Of a stretch of DNA of 64,000 bases, positions 1 to 13,780 are shown piece by piece. The notes under the pieces were generated by a model. That model searched no databases. It was not told where the DNA came from and saw nothing but the letters and a program-made list of their open reading frames with translations. Positions within the stretch are counted from its first letter, which is position 1, and each line of letters starts with the position of its first letter. A program made the translations under genes and the position numbers. The DNA lies in the NCBI RefSeq assembly GCF_030867095.1, contig NC_081824.1, forward strand, positions 235,874,719 to 235,938,718, written 5' to 3'. The DNA is from Alligator mississippiensis (taxonomy: Eukaryota > Chordata > Crocodylia > Alligatoridae).

Positions 1-3000
1 TTGGTTTGCCTTCATTATGGATCATTAATTGACCAGGCAGAAACAAGGGGCATCTTGACAGACTCAGTTGCAAATGTCAGGCACAAAGACATAAATGCTC
101 CCATTTTAACACTGCAGGACAGAACCCCTTCATGTCGCAGGCTTCCCCTCATGCTGAACCTCACGTTGTGTCACTTCTACTATGTTACTTTTCCATTTTC
201 TGCCCCTAGCTCATCCCTTTAGCTTCCCATGTTCTATCCTCATTGCTTCATCACACTTTAAGCTCTGTGCCTGGATTCATGCTCACTTGGAAACATCTTT
301 TCTCTCTGGATATGCAAGGAGATAGCACTAGTCAAACTGACACATGGAGACATCCCAAGAAGAGAAAAATGACTAGAGCCTTTTGTGGCATAACTTGTCT
401 TTGATCTGCATCAACTCTCCCAACACTGCCAGTTATTTCTTTGCACCTCAGAGGGATTATATGGCCCTGAGTCTTGACACCTGTTACTTATTTAGGCCTT
501 CTGTTCTCATTTGAAGTCTTATGTTGAACTGAGTGAGGCATAGGATTAGGACAGTAGCTCACAATTGGCAATATAATAGTTAATTTTACTAACATGGGAC
601 CACATCTGATGCTCTGGCCTTCATTTCTACATATGTATTTTTGCACCCACAGTAGAATTCACCCACAAACATGTGCGCATGACCTGCCACATGCATGTTG
701 GCAGGCAGCTACAGCCTTGTGACCAATTACCTGATGTGGCCTAGTCCAGCATGTAACTCCTAGCTGTTGCTTTAGCAATCTGAATTGCTTGTAAAGGTAG
801 AGGGGTGGTAGTGGATGCTGGGGTTAGGCTGGGTGCATGCATGTCCTCAGTCTTCTGGCTTCGTAATATGCTCTGTATTCTTGAGGAGCAAAGGGTTTGA
901 GCAACCTGCATCATCAAGGTAGACGCTGCTCTGTCTTTGGGGAGCTCATGCAGCTGGCCCTGCACTTCACTTCCCAACGTTGTTTCGTTAGAGGGCTGGA
1001 ACCAAAGACCTTATGAGCATTCCAGTCTGATCCAGCACCCTGTCCCCCCATGACTTCAGCGAGCACTGTTTTAGGCCTCTGGGGCTCCATTCTGAACGTG
1101 CACCATATGTCATGTCAATCAGTGGGGATGCACTCAGTCCACAGGGAATGCTTTCAGGGCTGCCACTGAAGCCACGATTCCCTCTTGGGCATCATTCTCT
1201 AACAAAAAGCCCTCTCTGAAGCCCTCTGACATCCTAACAAGGCTTTGCCATTCACTGACAATACTAAAAGCACTGGCTCCTTACAGGCATTTATCTTCCA
1301 GTGTCATCATTAAACAGCCCAAAGTTTCTAATATGTTTGGCAGTAGCACACAGGTGAGAGCAAGTGTTTCATTTAGTAGCAATGTGTATGAATAGCAGAA
1401 CTGCCTGTAAGTAAAGGTATTGCCAGGGTAGAAGTTTGTAAGCAAAAAAACAAAGAGGGAGAAGGCATTAAGCTTTCTTACTTGAGTTGTTTGCCAGGGG
1501 ACCCATCCAATAGATCCCCATTGACTGTGCTGAACCTGGATCTGGCCCGAAAAGAACAGCAAAGGCAGAATGTCATCCACTTGCAAAAGCCTATTTCATA
1601 TCTTATGGCAGAAGTGGCCAACCTGTGGCATGGATGCCACAAGTAGCTCAGGAATCCTGAGGAGGCAAATAGCAGATCAAGGAGGGGATAAAGCAGAACA
1701 ACAGATCAGGCAGGGAAAGGGGATCAGTGAGACAAATACAGAGGGTGCTGGGCTAATTTGTGGCACACCTGCCCAAGAAGTCTGGCCCATGCTACCCTAC
1801 AGATTCATTTTTGCTCCACCATTTAGCCAAAGGTTCTGAATGGACAGTTCAGTCCAAATGTAAGTCTTCAAGATCAGGACCAGGAAAGCTTCCTTCTCAA
1901 TAGCTAGGATTTTTCTTCCTTCCCCAAACCATTAGACACTTCCTGATGGAGATTCACTCACACCATATGAAGATTTGTGTTTTCTAGTAGCACCCCAGCA
2001 GCAAGACATTTAGTTTCTAATGTAACCATGCAAGTCACAGGTAAAACATGCACTTCATTCCTACTACCCTCCAGCTCTGGCTGATCTGTAATTCCTCTGT
2101 GCATTAAGCTGCCACTGAAAATGTCTGCCTTTCTTCTAAGCAGAGCTACAGCTTGGCTTACCCTGGGCCTCATCTAGCTTGCTTCACTCAAGTGTTCTAT
2201 TGCATCCATTACTGCAAAGGCCTAAATTAGCACTTAGATGGTGTTAATTACTCTCATAGGTAATCTGCTCAAATGCTTCTTTTTAATGGGATCCTCCACA
2301 TTAGTGTAGATTTAAACTCTTCTGAGACTCCTTGATATGAACAAGTGCTTCTCAGAATAACTCAGCTCAGAAACACTCTGTGCAACATTTTGCAAAAGGG
2401 GCAGCCTTTATCTTTGTTTCTCAAACTCCAGTGAGAGTCCATTTTGTGTGTGCATGTGTATGTGCATGTATGTGCACATGTCTAGTTTCAAAATGAATTA
2501 GAAAGATATATGTGAACAATATTTAACCTCACCTCAAAGGCAACACTCATTAGTCCTATTGGCATTCCAGTGATATAATATACCTCAGTGATCAAGAAAA
2601 GACCAAGAATCCAAATAAGCTAATCATCTGTAAGCCACAAGAGAGGCCTTTTGGTACCTTGGTCTAGAGTTTGCCTCTCACTCTGGTGTAAATCCAAAGC
2701 AGCTCCACTGAAGCCAGTGGATTACTCTGGATTTGCATTAATATAAGTGAGATCAGAATCTGTCCTTCTATGACTAGAATAGGCTAAAAGAGTTTGTGGG
2801 GAAAACCTGAAAAAAATATTAAATGTACTTTTAAATATAATTTATTCAACAATACGCTCTATTTTTTCCTATCAGCCAACATGTGGCAAGAACTTCAGGA
2901 GTCATTAATGGAAACAAACATCACAGAGGGGTTAGTGATCTTCACATAACAGGGCCTCAACCAGCCTTGAACTCCGTAGATTTCAGTGTGAGAAGTGGGT

Positions 3001-6000
3001 GCTGGACATTGTCAGAGACAGGACACTGGACCAGAGGGACTTCAGCTCTGATCCAACATTCCTCCATTCCTAAATGACAGCAAGTCCCATGCTGTTGTAA
3101 GCCCAGCCTGTGGGGAGCTGATTAGGCAGCCTCCTGGGCAATTTTAAAAGGTATAAATGGCCCATTTAGAGCCACTGAGCGCCTAACTCCCAGATGTACC
3201 TTTGAAACTCTCTCACTTAACCAGATTTAGCCCAGTGCTGCCCTTCCTAGGGTCACCTTCCATGAGTCTTCAGGTGCCTCCAAATATATCTCTTCCAGCA
3301 TAGGCAGTGTACCTGGGGTGAAATGAGGGGGTCTTTATGGCACAGCATGTGCAAACAAGATTCCTGCCTCAGCTTGTTTGCTCATCCCTAGTCTAGGAAA
3401 TCTCAGTTAGCCGATGCTTAAGCCACTGTTGATACTGCTGGTCCCAGTCAGGTAGAGATCCCCTCGGAAGACAGAGTTCTTACCCCAAGGTCTTCTACTT
3501 TCATGGAAACACTTAGGTTTGTAAATTGCATCCTGGTCGTGGTTAGTCCCAGTGGGATCACTCCCTTGTAAAAAGTCACTCACCTGTATGTTTGCAGAAT
3601 CAGCATCTTGAAATATGTAATAAAGTAGGCAGGTATCCCCATCAGAGGCCAGCTTTCACTCTGAAAGGGTTTGAAATGCCAGACTGAGAAAGATAGAAAG
3701 TATAAGAAGGCAACTGGATTTTTCTGCAACCCAACATTTGTCTGCAGTAACATAGATGCATTAAGATGCCCAGTGAGTGAGCATGACTTCTCTCTACAGC
3801 CCTGATAGCTGAATTCCCCGGCATTAAGTGTAACAAAGCAGATAACCAATGCAATGCTGCAATCACATGTTTTGATGTGTTTGCCAATCTGTTATGAAAG
3901 AAAACCGATTTCTCTCTTAGGGCTCAATCCTGCAAGGTGCCAAGAGCTTTTGATCAGCTGCTCTAATCCCACCCAGTCCTCTGAAAGTCTGCAGTTGGCA
4001 GCAGGTGCTCAGTACCCATCAGGACACGGCGCTTCCTCCCTTGCCAAATTGTTCAGGGTTATTTTCCAGAATTTATTAGGCCATCTGAAAAAGCAGACAG
4101 TAGGTTCTGGGTTTTTCCAGGCAATGAATCCTGAAAGCAATGCAGCTTAATGACTTGGTAATTACATTTTTCAAAAGGTGATGTTGTTATTTCAATATCA
4201 TCATTATTTGCTTCTTTAGAATGAATTGTTGTTTAGCTAAAGTTATTAACAAATCAGAGGGGACTTACCTATCATCTCAATTAAACCAGCAGTAAATAAC
4301 AGCTCTGTTCGAAGATCAACCAATAGGGAATTAGGGAATGATGCTTTCATAGTGCCACATACACCTGAGAAATATAACAACAAAGATCCTTATCCCTTTG
4401 CTATCCATTTATTTAGTAGCCACTTCCCTAAGCCTATTAAAAGTTTGAAATGCTGCCTGGCAAATGGATTGTCTAGTGAATCAAAAAAAATAGCTGACAG
4501 TCTTTACAGTAATGCTAGTTATTTTAACTGGAGGGTGCCCCTCACCAGTTTCCAGTCTGAAAAGTATTCCAAGCCTCCAGAAGATTTGTAGAAGCTGGTC
4601 CCATACTGTTGCTGTTCCATCTTAAAATGATGCTTTGCAGATGCATCCGCATAACCTTTGCCACCGTTAATAAAAACTGCCCTTTGACATTTTGGGGACC
4701 ATTAAACAAAATGCCAGAAGGTCAGGAATCAGTTGTATCACTTTAGCCACAGGCAGGCACCACATTGTGAAGCTGTCAAAGTAGACGTAGGCATAAGCTA
4801 GAGAAGTATCGGATCAGTCAGATTTTGGCCTGCAGTGCACATGCCTGCAGCCTCCTTGGCCAGCCCATAAGTGTGTGGGGGGACATGGAAGGCAGAACCG
4901 TTCTCACTACTTTCACACGTTCCTAGAAGATTTCCTCCTCTGCCCCAGCAAAGCCCTGGGATTGCCTGGTGCTAAATGCACAGTATGTGCCCATAAGCAA
5001 TAAGCTATTCTGACCCCAATTTCTAGCACCTTTTGGTCCCCCTGCCCCAGTGCAGAAATATCCAGAGCAGCAATTGTACTGAAAAGCCTGCTACTCCCCT
5101 GATCTAAATAAAGCAGCTTTCATCCAGCCATAGGATGGCTCTGGCACCTGCAGAGAAAGGCCAGGTGATGACCAGATAATGCATAGGGGCATGGCCCAGA
5201 AGCTCTGTGGAAGCTGTGGGGAGCACCAAAGAGGCAAAGAGACCCTGGGCTTTCTGCATGGATGGTGTCCAGATTCCCTGCCCTTGAAACACTAACTGTT
5301 TTCCAAGCTGTGTTGCCTGGCTGGTGACAGGGCATGGTCTTACATGATACATTATGTTTTCCTCCCCTAGCATCTCTTCCTATGCTGGGAGAGGGGAATG
5401 TGCCATGCAGCACAGCGATTTCCTGACATCTTCAGCCCTGTACCAAGCAGCCTTCCAGCAGCACATCTCTGTGCAGCCCCACATAATACAGCAAGGCTGT
5501 ATGGTGGCCTCCCTTCTCACTTGGGCCCTAGGTGTGTGAGATCCAGAGGCACACAGGGCCCTGGGCAGCTGCTCTCTACTGCCCACATCATTCTTGCAAC
5601 TCCCTCTTTTCCAGCCAAATGAGAGAAGTGAGCAACAAACAGCTGGTGTGGCCAAGACGTCGCTTGTTCTACCCGCTCTAAATGTCAGCTCCTTCCTTTC
5701 CCGAAGGCCTGGAATTCCATTTTCATTCTGATTCTATTTTCGCTGGTGTATTTGTCTCATGAGCTGTCAACACTGGGCAGGCTGTAGGAAAGAGCCCTGG
5801 GGAGCCTCACAGAAACGGGTGGGATGAGGAAAGGCAAGAGATGATGCTAAAGTGAACTAGCCTTGTTCACTCTAACTGTGCTGTAGCCTCCTTTGTCCCA
5901 GCAGTTGTCCCCCTTCAGCCCATATTCCTAATCACTCCCTTCCTGGGTTCAGTCCCAGGGGACTGGCTGCCAAAACATCCTTCCTCCAGGCAGTGGAAGG

Positions 6001-7465
6001 TGGTCTCCAGCCCTGGTGGTACTTGGCACATCCTGGGGAAAGCAGCCAAGCTAACCCTACCATGGGACTCTGCCATCTGAGCCTTGAGTGAAACCCTGTC
6101 TGTGTACATTTGAGTTTTCTTACTACATTGTCCCCGCTCACCAAAACCCCACCTGTTACTCTCTGCCTGGCATGTGAGACAAAAGAGAAGCAGAGCAAAC
6201 AGGGACAGAGTCAGACAGTGCCAGCTAAGTCATCCCACATCCTTCACGCCTTCGGCTTGGACTGCACCAACCTCCCCTTACCCAGAAGCTGCAGCTCCTT
6301 TGTCAATACTGGGCAGCAGTAGTGCCCTTCTGGAGCCAGCCCCCTTGTTCAAGCCATCACACAGCTGTAGGAGGACTTTGTGCCATCCCCAGAGCCAGTA
6401 GGAGGGCAAGAATTCACAATTCATGCTTCTCTGCTGTCCATCTCCTCCCCTCTTCTGGGGTGGCCCTGTTCATGACCTTTAGACTTCTCTGCATCCTTTT
6501 GAGAAGGAAAACTGGCTTCACTCCTGCCTTGGCTCTCATCTGGCATTGCTTTCACCTCAGCTTTATCTGTGGTCCTGACAAGACAGGTAGAAGCCATGCG
6601 ATCCTAGGTCTCCAGTCCTGAACAAGGGTATCAGACACTTGACTGTAGGGACACCACTGATTGTAAGGCAGGTTGCTTACATCTCAGCTGTGGGAAGAGT
6701 CCTGGAGACTCCTGCATAGCACTTGTAGCCTGAGGCATTTCAGTATTAGGCTCTCCCTTTCAGAAAGATGATTTAGGACTTGATTTTCCTGGCAGTGGTT
6801 CTGGGCCCAGACAGTCTCCTTGATCAGGACCCACTTGTATTTTATGCTTAGATTGAAACTGGGCTCCAAATGAATCCACTCAGGGGCCAGCTACTTTCTG
6901 GCAATGAGGAAATTATGTGCCACCCAGTCTTCACAACGAGCTTCTGGTGGAAACTCTGTCAAACACTGCAGGGCACTAACCCAGGGACGGGGGACGCAGG
7001 ATTCCTCATTAACAGTGGAAAAGGATACCAGCTCCACTATCACAAGCCATTCCCCAAAAAGATGCGATACAAGAAAGCACCAGGAGTGACATGTTATAAG
7101 GTGTTCACAGTTGTCTCAGCTGTCTTCATTGAAGGCAGTAGTGTAATTCCCTTCCGCATCAATGGGAGTTTGGCCCAATGCTGAGCACATTTGGAAAACC
7201 CAGTGTACAATGCACCACCCTTGCTGTGCAGCACATGGGCATCCTCCAGCCCTCCACAGCACAGCCCTACACATGAGTGGGAAATACCATTCACAAGCAC
7301 CAGGCAAAATAGGAAGCGCATATCAGTTAGGCCTGGCAGTGGCAACATGTTCCCTTTTTGTGCTTGCCCAGGAAAGGAATTTCTGCTCATAAGAACACAC
7401 AAACAAAATTAATTTCAAATCCCACACCCTCCAACAGTCACTTCATATTACAGGGAATTTGGATG
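1..7465. other. Intergenic DNA, no gene recognised
   Basis: No open frame here resembles a known protein, and none has a convincing exon structure of acceptor, open frame and donor. The open frames present are short (at most about 104 codons), overlap on both strands and have no family motif. A stretch near 2680-2765 resembles an old reptile repeat, recognisable by the phrases CACTGAAGCCAGTGGA and AGTGAGATCAGAATCTG, and a similar weak match lies near 7090-7190. A short alternating GT/CA stretch rich in TGTGCATG sits at 2440-2485. Everything else looks like unique or very decayed intergenic sequence. Confidence 0.6.
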
Positions 7466-7469
7466 GGAA

Positions 7470-7603
7470 GAAGTATTAGTCCTATGGCACTAGCACCATA
7501 GAGCCTTAGACATGGAACAGGACACCTCAGTGCTAGGGACTGTGCAAAGACAGAACAAAAAAATTGTCCCTGTTTAAAACTGCCTACAATCAAAGTAGCT
7601 TGC
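7470..7603 (+). repeat. Old interspersed repeat (GTGCTAGG...TGTRCAAA family)
   Basis: The phrases GTGCTAGGGACTGTGCAAA, then AGAACAAAAAAATTGTCC and TACAATCAAAGTA, match a widespread amniote interspersed repeat whose usual form reads GTGCTAGGCGCTGTACAAACACA followed by a CAGTCCCTGCCC block. Weaker copies of the same family occur at 26341-26490 and 53888-53995, and possibly at 21978-22075. I assign it from remembered consensus only and leave its class (LINE 3' end or SINE) open. Confidence 0.5.
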
Positions 7604-9475
7604 TGACTGTTTAAGGGCTATAAGTTAAGTGATAGCACTACGGGAAAGGAGGAACAGCAGCAGGAAGAGCTTAGTCATAAGAAGTTCAGGGCATCTCAGT
7701 CCTCTTTTTCTTAGGTGCGGTCAAAATGAGCCTGTTCCTAATTCTGTCAGTTAAACGGGCCATCTTTTCCATGGCAAGCTGTGCACGGCTGTCCCCATGC
7801 TACAGGTCGCTTGTGCTGAAAAGTGCATGCTTAAAAAGAAGCTGGGTTACTAAGAAAATTGATTAATTGGGAGGCAATCAGCACTGCTATTTGTACCCAT
7901 CCTCTGAATGCAAAGTAACAACTGGTCTGTAACAAAAAGGAAAAAAAATATCAGAGGAAAATCTCCAGAACACACATCATTGACAGCACCACTGAGTCTG
8001 TTTGCCACTGCTGACAGGTGTTAAGCTTACTGTGCTCAAGCTCAATGCCAGGCTTTTGCTCTGTCCATGACTCCCTCATACACCAGCCCATTGACATCAA
8101 ATGCAAGTACCAACAAAAATAAGCTCCTTACTGTTCATGGGAAATTTTAGCACCAAAAGGGGCCTCCCATGTCTTCAAGTCCAGTCCCCTCTTATCCATG
8201 CTCTGCATCTCCTACCCCTTTTCAAGTTCCACCTTGTCCCCAGTACTCCAGTGGGAAGGGTGTTCCCCAACCTCATTGCTTGAAGGAAGGTCTTCTGTTT
8301 CCCTTTCTCCATTTCCCAGGAGAAGCCAAACATCATTTGAGCAAGCCCCTTGCTCATTCCATCAGTGTCTCGCTTGTCCATGGAGTGAAGGCAGTTACAA
8401 ATAGAATAATGACTGATTAACACAGAGGGGCAGGACCCCTAAACATGTTCCCCAGGCCAGTGCTCAGAGAGCTGACTTCACACTCCCCACTTCACTTAAC
8501 ACAAGCCTCTCCACACCGTGATGAGTATTAATCATAGCAGTTCAGTAGTATGTAGAGATGCCAAGCAGGGGTGGGGATCTTATCCATGCTTGGGGCTGCA
8601 TGTATATATAGTACATCCATAACCCTTGCCCCAGGCTAACTGGTTGGAAAGAGGACTGGTAAATGGGGAGGGGTACTAGAAACCAGGATAACAGCAAATC
8701 CACATAGGAAGTTGTATGGGAGAGGAGTCACAATGTAAAAGCAATACCTTTCCCAGAATACCTCCCCTGTGGGCATTCTTATCCCTACAGACCTCCCAAG
8801 GCAAGGGCTGTCTGCTTATAGTTCTTCTCCCAGGATGCTTTTGCGGGTTTGGGCCTCTGTATTCACTGCTGTAACTGCAGCTGCGGTAGTGTGGCCCTCA
8901 ATGCAAGCCAGGGGTGTAGCAAAGTCACTGAGCACCCCAGGTAGAGACCCATTCTCTCCCTCCCTCCCACCCCCATATGTACATGTAAGGTGCAGGGCTG
9001 TGCCTTCTCCTGCAAAGAATCCCCAGGGCGAGATGGGGGTGGGGCAGGTGAGCATCAGTCCACTTGTTCCACTTGTTCCCCTGGTCCCCAGATGTACTGC
9101 TGGGTGCGATAGTGCCCTGCTTGGCTCCTATGACTGGGCAATGCAGGGCTGCCATTGTCATGGCAGAAATTTCCAGCAGGGAACATCCTGGTACCCCCTC
9201 ATAGTTGGCATCCCAGGGCAGGTGCCCCACTCACACTCCCCTAGTTATGCTGCTGGTGCAGGCTGACTGCCCAACCCATACTGAGTTCCAGGCACACTTG
9301 GGAATGCTTACCCAAGCAGCAGCCACTGCAATGTAGACATACCCACTAAGTAACACAAATAAGGGCAGGGGGCTGCACTGGGTGTAACTAAGAAGAATGA
9401 ACAAAACCCCTGGCCCTAGGGTAATGAAATAAGCCAGACATGGACTGGAAAGGGACGCCCAAATAACATATAGAT
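7604..9475. other. Intergenic DNA, no gene recognised
   Basis: The longest open frame, 8769..9266 on the + strand (165 codons), is proline- and serine-rich, has an overlapping open frame on the other strand, and shows no domain or splice context, so I treat it as chance. A modestly GC-richer patch runs from about 8800 to 9280. No repeat of certain identity was recognised in this interval. Confidence 0.5.
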
Positions 9476-9590
9476 AGCTTCATAGATTGTTAGGGGCTGG
9501 AAAGGACCTTTAGATCATCGGGTCCAGTGCCCCTGCACCAGGCAGTAAAAGACAACTGGGGTTAAGGGACCCCAGCAAAGCTGGGGTAAT
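9476..9590 (-). mobile_element. CR1 LINE 3'-end fragment
   Basis: Reading along the + strand, CATAGATTGTTAGGGGCTGG followed by AAAGGACCTTTAGATCATC and a CCCCTGCACCAGGCAG block is the reverse complement of a CR1 3' end. CR1 copies are usually truncated at the 5' end, and this one keeps only about 100 bases. The recognisable core is clear to about 9550. The last 40 bases (GGGACCCCAGCAAAG) are a weaker extension. Confidence 0.8.
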
Positions 9591-11955
9591 TCTTTTGTGT
9601 AAATGTGCTGATAGGATGTTTGAAATCTGAGCCTGGTCTCACCATTAGACAAGCCTCACTTTTTCCAGTACTGATGGCACAACCAAGGCTGGACTCTGGT
9701 GTTTGGGGAAAAAGCTAAAAATTATTTGGTGCCACAGATCTAACATTCCCAATATCCCAGCCTCCTCCTATCTTTCCCCAAGAGAATCTCGAACTCAGTA
9801 ACTTGATTTGGTCATAACAATTATTTAGACAGGCAGGCAGGAGAAGCAGTGCCGCATGACGTGGACAAGGAGATGCAACAGGAAAAAACAGGTTACATCC
9901 AACCCAGCTGCTGGCCTTTCCTTGTATGAAAGGTCATAGTATAACTGATCCTTTTGTAGCTCTACAGAAGGTAGAGGATTGTCCTTGTGTGCTCCCTGCT
10001 GTCCCCATTTCAGCTGCTGCACATTCACCCAGAGCGCATGAGGTGCAAAGGCTGTAGAACAGGCCTAGTGCAGCAAAGGGCTGAGAAGGAGTAGCCTGCC
10101 TGGTCTTCCAGGGGCAAGACAGGTCCACCCTGTCCCTTATTCAGAGCTTTGTATCATCCAGTTAGCAGTTACCAAGAGGAAGCACATTGCCAAGTCATGT
10201 TGGCAAGCAATCCACAGACAGAAAAAGAACATCCCACAGTGCTGAAAGGTTGTGTCCAATCAACAATCTGGTTTCCCCTCCAAGAGCACTTAGCACCTGC
10301 CAAGGGAATCTGTCTCCTACCTCAGCCTCTTCCATCCTGTGGCCTTCATGCATTGCACAGACCTTTCCTTTCTCTTCCTGTAGCCTCTAATCCCTGGACA
10401 TTCCAGCTTAGAAAGGGGGAGAGCCATGATACCATGATGCCAATTTTGAGATGAGAAGCTTGCTGCATGAGCTGCATGGCATCAAACTCCATGATCCTTC
10501 AAGAAAGCCTCAGGAGCATCATCTGGCACACCAGAATTACTTGGTCCATGGGGAGCAAGGGGGTTTTATAGCTCATATCAAGTCAATTGAGAGGATGGTA
10601 TTTTATCTGTATCATTCATGGCCACACCTTATGTGAGACACAAAAGGAGGATGCTCTCTTTCACTCATTTCGGACCCAAAATGTCAAAGAAACTCCTCAC
10701 TTCCACATGCAGCCTCCACAATGAAAGGGAAAAATGCTGAACATTCATTCACTCTACAATAGTGGGATCCTTCCCTCTCCATCCAGCTCCTGGTGCCCTT
10801 CCCAAAGTTCTCAGACTAGCAGAACACTCTTCATACACCAACATCCCACTCTGGAGGCATTTGCCTACTTCTAATCAAAGGACTTCCCTCCCGCCTGTGC
10901 TTTCACCCAATCTCTTATGTTTAACCATCCTGGAGATTAAGAAGACTCCCTCCCTCCTGGTGTATCTCTCTTGGCAGAGGCCTCCACAGTTCTCAGACCG
11001 ACTGCTCAAGTCAGTGGGGTGCCCTTCTTTCATCATCATGCCAGAACTACTGTCACAAGTCATCTTGTACTTGAGGCTAATGGACTCCATCATCCTCACC
11101 TCACCAAAAAGCTTAGAGAGAGGGAGAATATTTCAGAATATGACTGAAGTTCAAGACCTGGAAAGAAGTCTAGATTATCACAGCCAACCTAGCCAAAATC
11201 TCCCATCTTCTTTGAAACAGTTTACCTCATTAGTGTGATAAGAGCTTCAGTTTCCTCTTGTTGGATCCCTGAAAGCAGCATCACCCACAAACCCCACCCA
11301 GAAAGTACACCAGGTTTGTTTGTCCTGGGAGTTCAGACTGATCACTGAAGGCTTTATGAAGCCTCCATTTGACACCCCCACTCCCATTATCCTTTCTAGC
11401 CATCAACATCCCAGTAAGGAAGCTGGGCACTTTGTTCTTCCAGTCATAATAAAGCAGATTCTGTGTCTGGGAGGTTGTCCTTAGCGTGGATTCAGCCTCA
11501 ACTTTGTTTTGAACACAGCACCCTGACAGGAAGTTACCCTTCCTAATGTACTTTATGTGGGGAAAGAACAGCATTAGCTGGTGAACTACATGCTTTTGCA
11601 TCAGTAAAACAAGTCTTTTAAGACTTCTCCCTCAGCCTTCCATCATGAAGTGGTATGGAGAAAGGACTGTCTGTTGCCAGCTGTCTGGAGCAGAACTTCA
11701 CTGAATCTATCAAAGTAAAGGCCTTGTTGCTGATGATGTGTGCAGGTCTTGGGCTGAGAAATCCTTCACCTTCTACAAGCAAAAGAGTTAAGGGATATAA
11801 TGAACAATCATCCATACAGCTAGAAACACTGCAGATTTGGGGTTGAATTCTCTTTACAGCTGCCCAAAAGGGTGTGAATGCTGCCTTTCCCTTTAAGTAG
11901 TGTTTTACCTTTAATTCACCCAGTGGGATCATTCTATTTGCAGTTCAAATCAGTA
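9591..11955. other. Intergenic DNA, no gene recognised
   Basis: This interval contains a 158-codon open frame at 10762..11238 on the + strand and a 106-codon frame at 11281..11601 on the - strand. Neither has recognisable motifs, and composition gives no codon bias suggesting selection. I call the stretch non-coding and see no repeat of known identity in it. Confidence 0.5.
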
Positions 11956-12510
11956 ATGAAGTTTGCAGCTTGGAACATCTGTAGCCTGATGGCCTACCCG
12001 AACAGTGACCAACCAGAAAGAAGAACAGCACTGGGAGCCAGAGAACTTACATGATATAGAAAGAGAGCAGATGTGCAGGAGAGGCAGAAAGCATTGTGGT
12101 GGCTATACCTTTTTTTGGAAAGGTAAAGCCAAAAAAAAAAAAAAGACACATCCACAGCATTGGTTTTGCTATCAAGACTAGGATTATTATCCAGATGCTA
12201 GAATGTCTGGTTGGCATCAATGAGCGTCTCACGATCCTTTGTTTTCAACTGGTCAACAGACAACATCCAATGGTTATCAATACATATGCCCTGACCCTTG
12301 ATGCAGATGATGAAACAAAAGAGGCATTGTATTCTAAACTCAATCAAACTCTACTATTTGCCTCCAAAGAAGATATTCTTTTAGGTAATTTCAATACTAG
12401 AGTGGGTAGGGACTCTGAGTTAGGGAAAGGAACAGTTGGAAAGGAAGGGATGGAGAAAGCCAATTCAAAAGGAACTCTTCTCCTGAGGAAGTGTTCAGAA
12501 TATCATCATC

Positions 12511-12747
12511 ATGAACAATTTTTTTCACCAAAGTAACAAACAGAGAACATCATGGATGCACCCCGACTCAAAACACTGGCACCTAATTGACTATATCATA
12601 GTACATGCCTGGGATTGTCATGACATCCGTATCACCAGAGCTATGACTGGTGAAAGGACTCACTCCCCTTGCCAACATTCTGGCCAAGGCCCAATCAACG
12701 GAGAGGCCCTGTGGAAGATCCTGATGAGATTTAGATGCCCACCATAA
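12511..12747 (+). pseudogene. Endonuclease C-terminus joined in frame to RT palm by deletion
   Basis: One uninterrupted frame reads through endonuclease sequence (WMHPDSKHWHLIDYIIV, residues about 11-28) and then, after the decayed TDH-equivalent region, into EALWKILMRFRCPP, which in related elements follows the RT motif A (FxxxFDTVN). The RT fingers and the first catalytic Asp are therefore missing. Sequence after 12747, in shifted frames, continues with the QGCV motif (around 12850) and then a ruined YADD region near 13010-13040. The junction lies near 12690. This is a dead fossil, not a host gene. Confidence 0.7.
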
Positions 12748-13043
12748 TTTATTACCATTATCTGACTTCTTCATGATGACATGACAGTAACAGTCCTAAT
12801 AAGTGGCTCAGATATGGACCCTTCACTATTAGAATTGGAGCCAACCAAGGATGTGTTGCTGTCCCAATGCTTTTTTTTTCATCTATATTGCAGTTATTCC
12901 ACATCTTGTTGCTCACAGACTTCCATCTGGAGTCAGGATTCAATATCACAGTATCCTGTATCTCTTTGACATCAACTGGTTATGTTCCAAAATCAAGATA
13001 ACCACTGCTTCCATAACTGATCTTCAATAATCTGAAAATTGTT

Positions 13044-13780
13044 TTGTGTGTGCCCACTCAATTAAAGAGCTTCAGGTTACTCTTGACTGCTTCTGTGAAT
13101 TGTATGAAATACTTGAACTCGCTCTCAATTTCACAAAAACCAAGATACTTTACCAGCCTACCTCAAACCAACAAGTTGTTCCTTCACATATTTACATTTA
13201 GAAGTCAATCCTTGGAGAATGCTGAGCATTTCCCATACCTTAGTAGTCACATTTCTCAGAAAGTAAGCACAGACAATGATACTCAGCATTGGATAAAGTC
13301 TGCTGGTGCTGCCTTTGGACATATCCAAAATCATGTCTTCAATGATCATGACATCAGGACCCAAAACAAACTTCTCGTCTGTCAAGCTGTTGTCATCCCT
13401 ACCTTGTTGTATCAGTGTGGAACTTGGATGACATATCAAAAACACCTGAAGCTTTGGAACATTATCAGAAATGTCTTTGGAAAATCCTCTATATCACTTG
13501 AAAGGACAGAAGAACAAGTGCCAGCCTTCTGGCTCAGGCAAACACCACTAATATTGAGGCTGTGCTTATACAATACCAACTCTTTTGTACAAGACACATT
13601 ATAAGAATACCTGACAACTGGCTCCAAAAACAAGCCCTATACTCCCAACTTACTGATGGCCACTGCTCTAGAGGTGGGCAAAAGAAAACATTCAAGGACA
13701 CGTGGAAGGCCAATCTGAAAACACCCAATATCAGCATCAATACCTGGAAGACTCAAGCCCTGAATCATCCCTTATGAAGC
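13044..13780 (+). pseudogene. RT C-terminal region of the same non-LTR relic
   Basis: The 186-codon frame 13044..13604 holds NAEHFPYLSSHISQKVS and PTLLYQCGTWMTYQKHLK, the region after the RT palm that ends in the conserved LLY(G)xxTW signature. A frameshift near 13560 moves the reading to 13562..13777, which carries GHxxRIPD-like and GGQKKTFKDTWKANLK sequence, the usual distal segment of this family. The glycine of LLYG is replaced by Q. The catalytic YADD upstream is destroyed by a stop and substitutions. The decay is consistent with an old insertion. Confidence 0.75.

Noticed and set aside
8769..9266. 165-codon + strand open frame
   Set aside because: It has no family motif and no splice context, and overlapping frames of similar length exist on the other strand.
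10762..11238. 158-codon + strand open frame
   Set aside because: No recognisable domain and no exon-like borders; consistent with chance.
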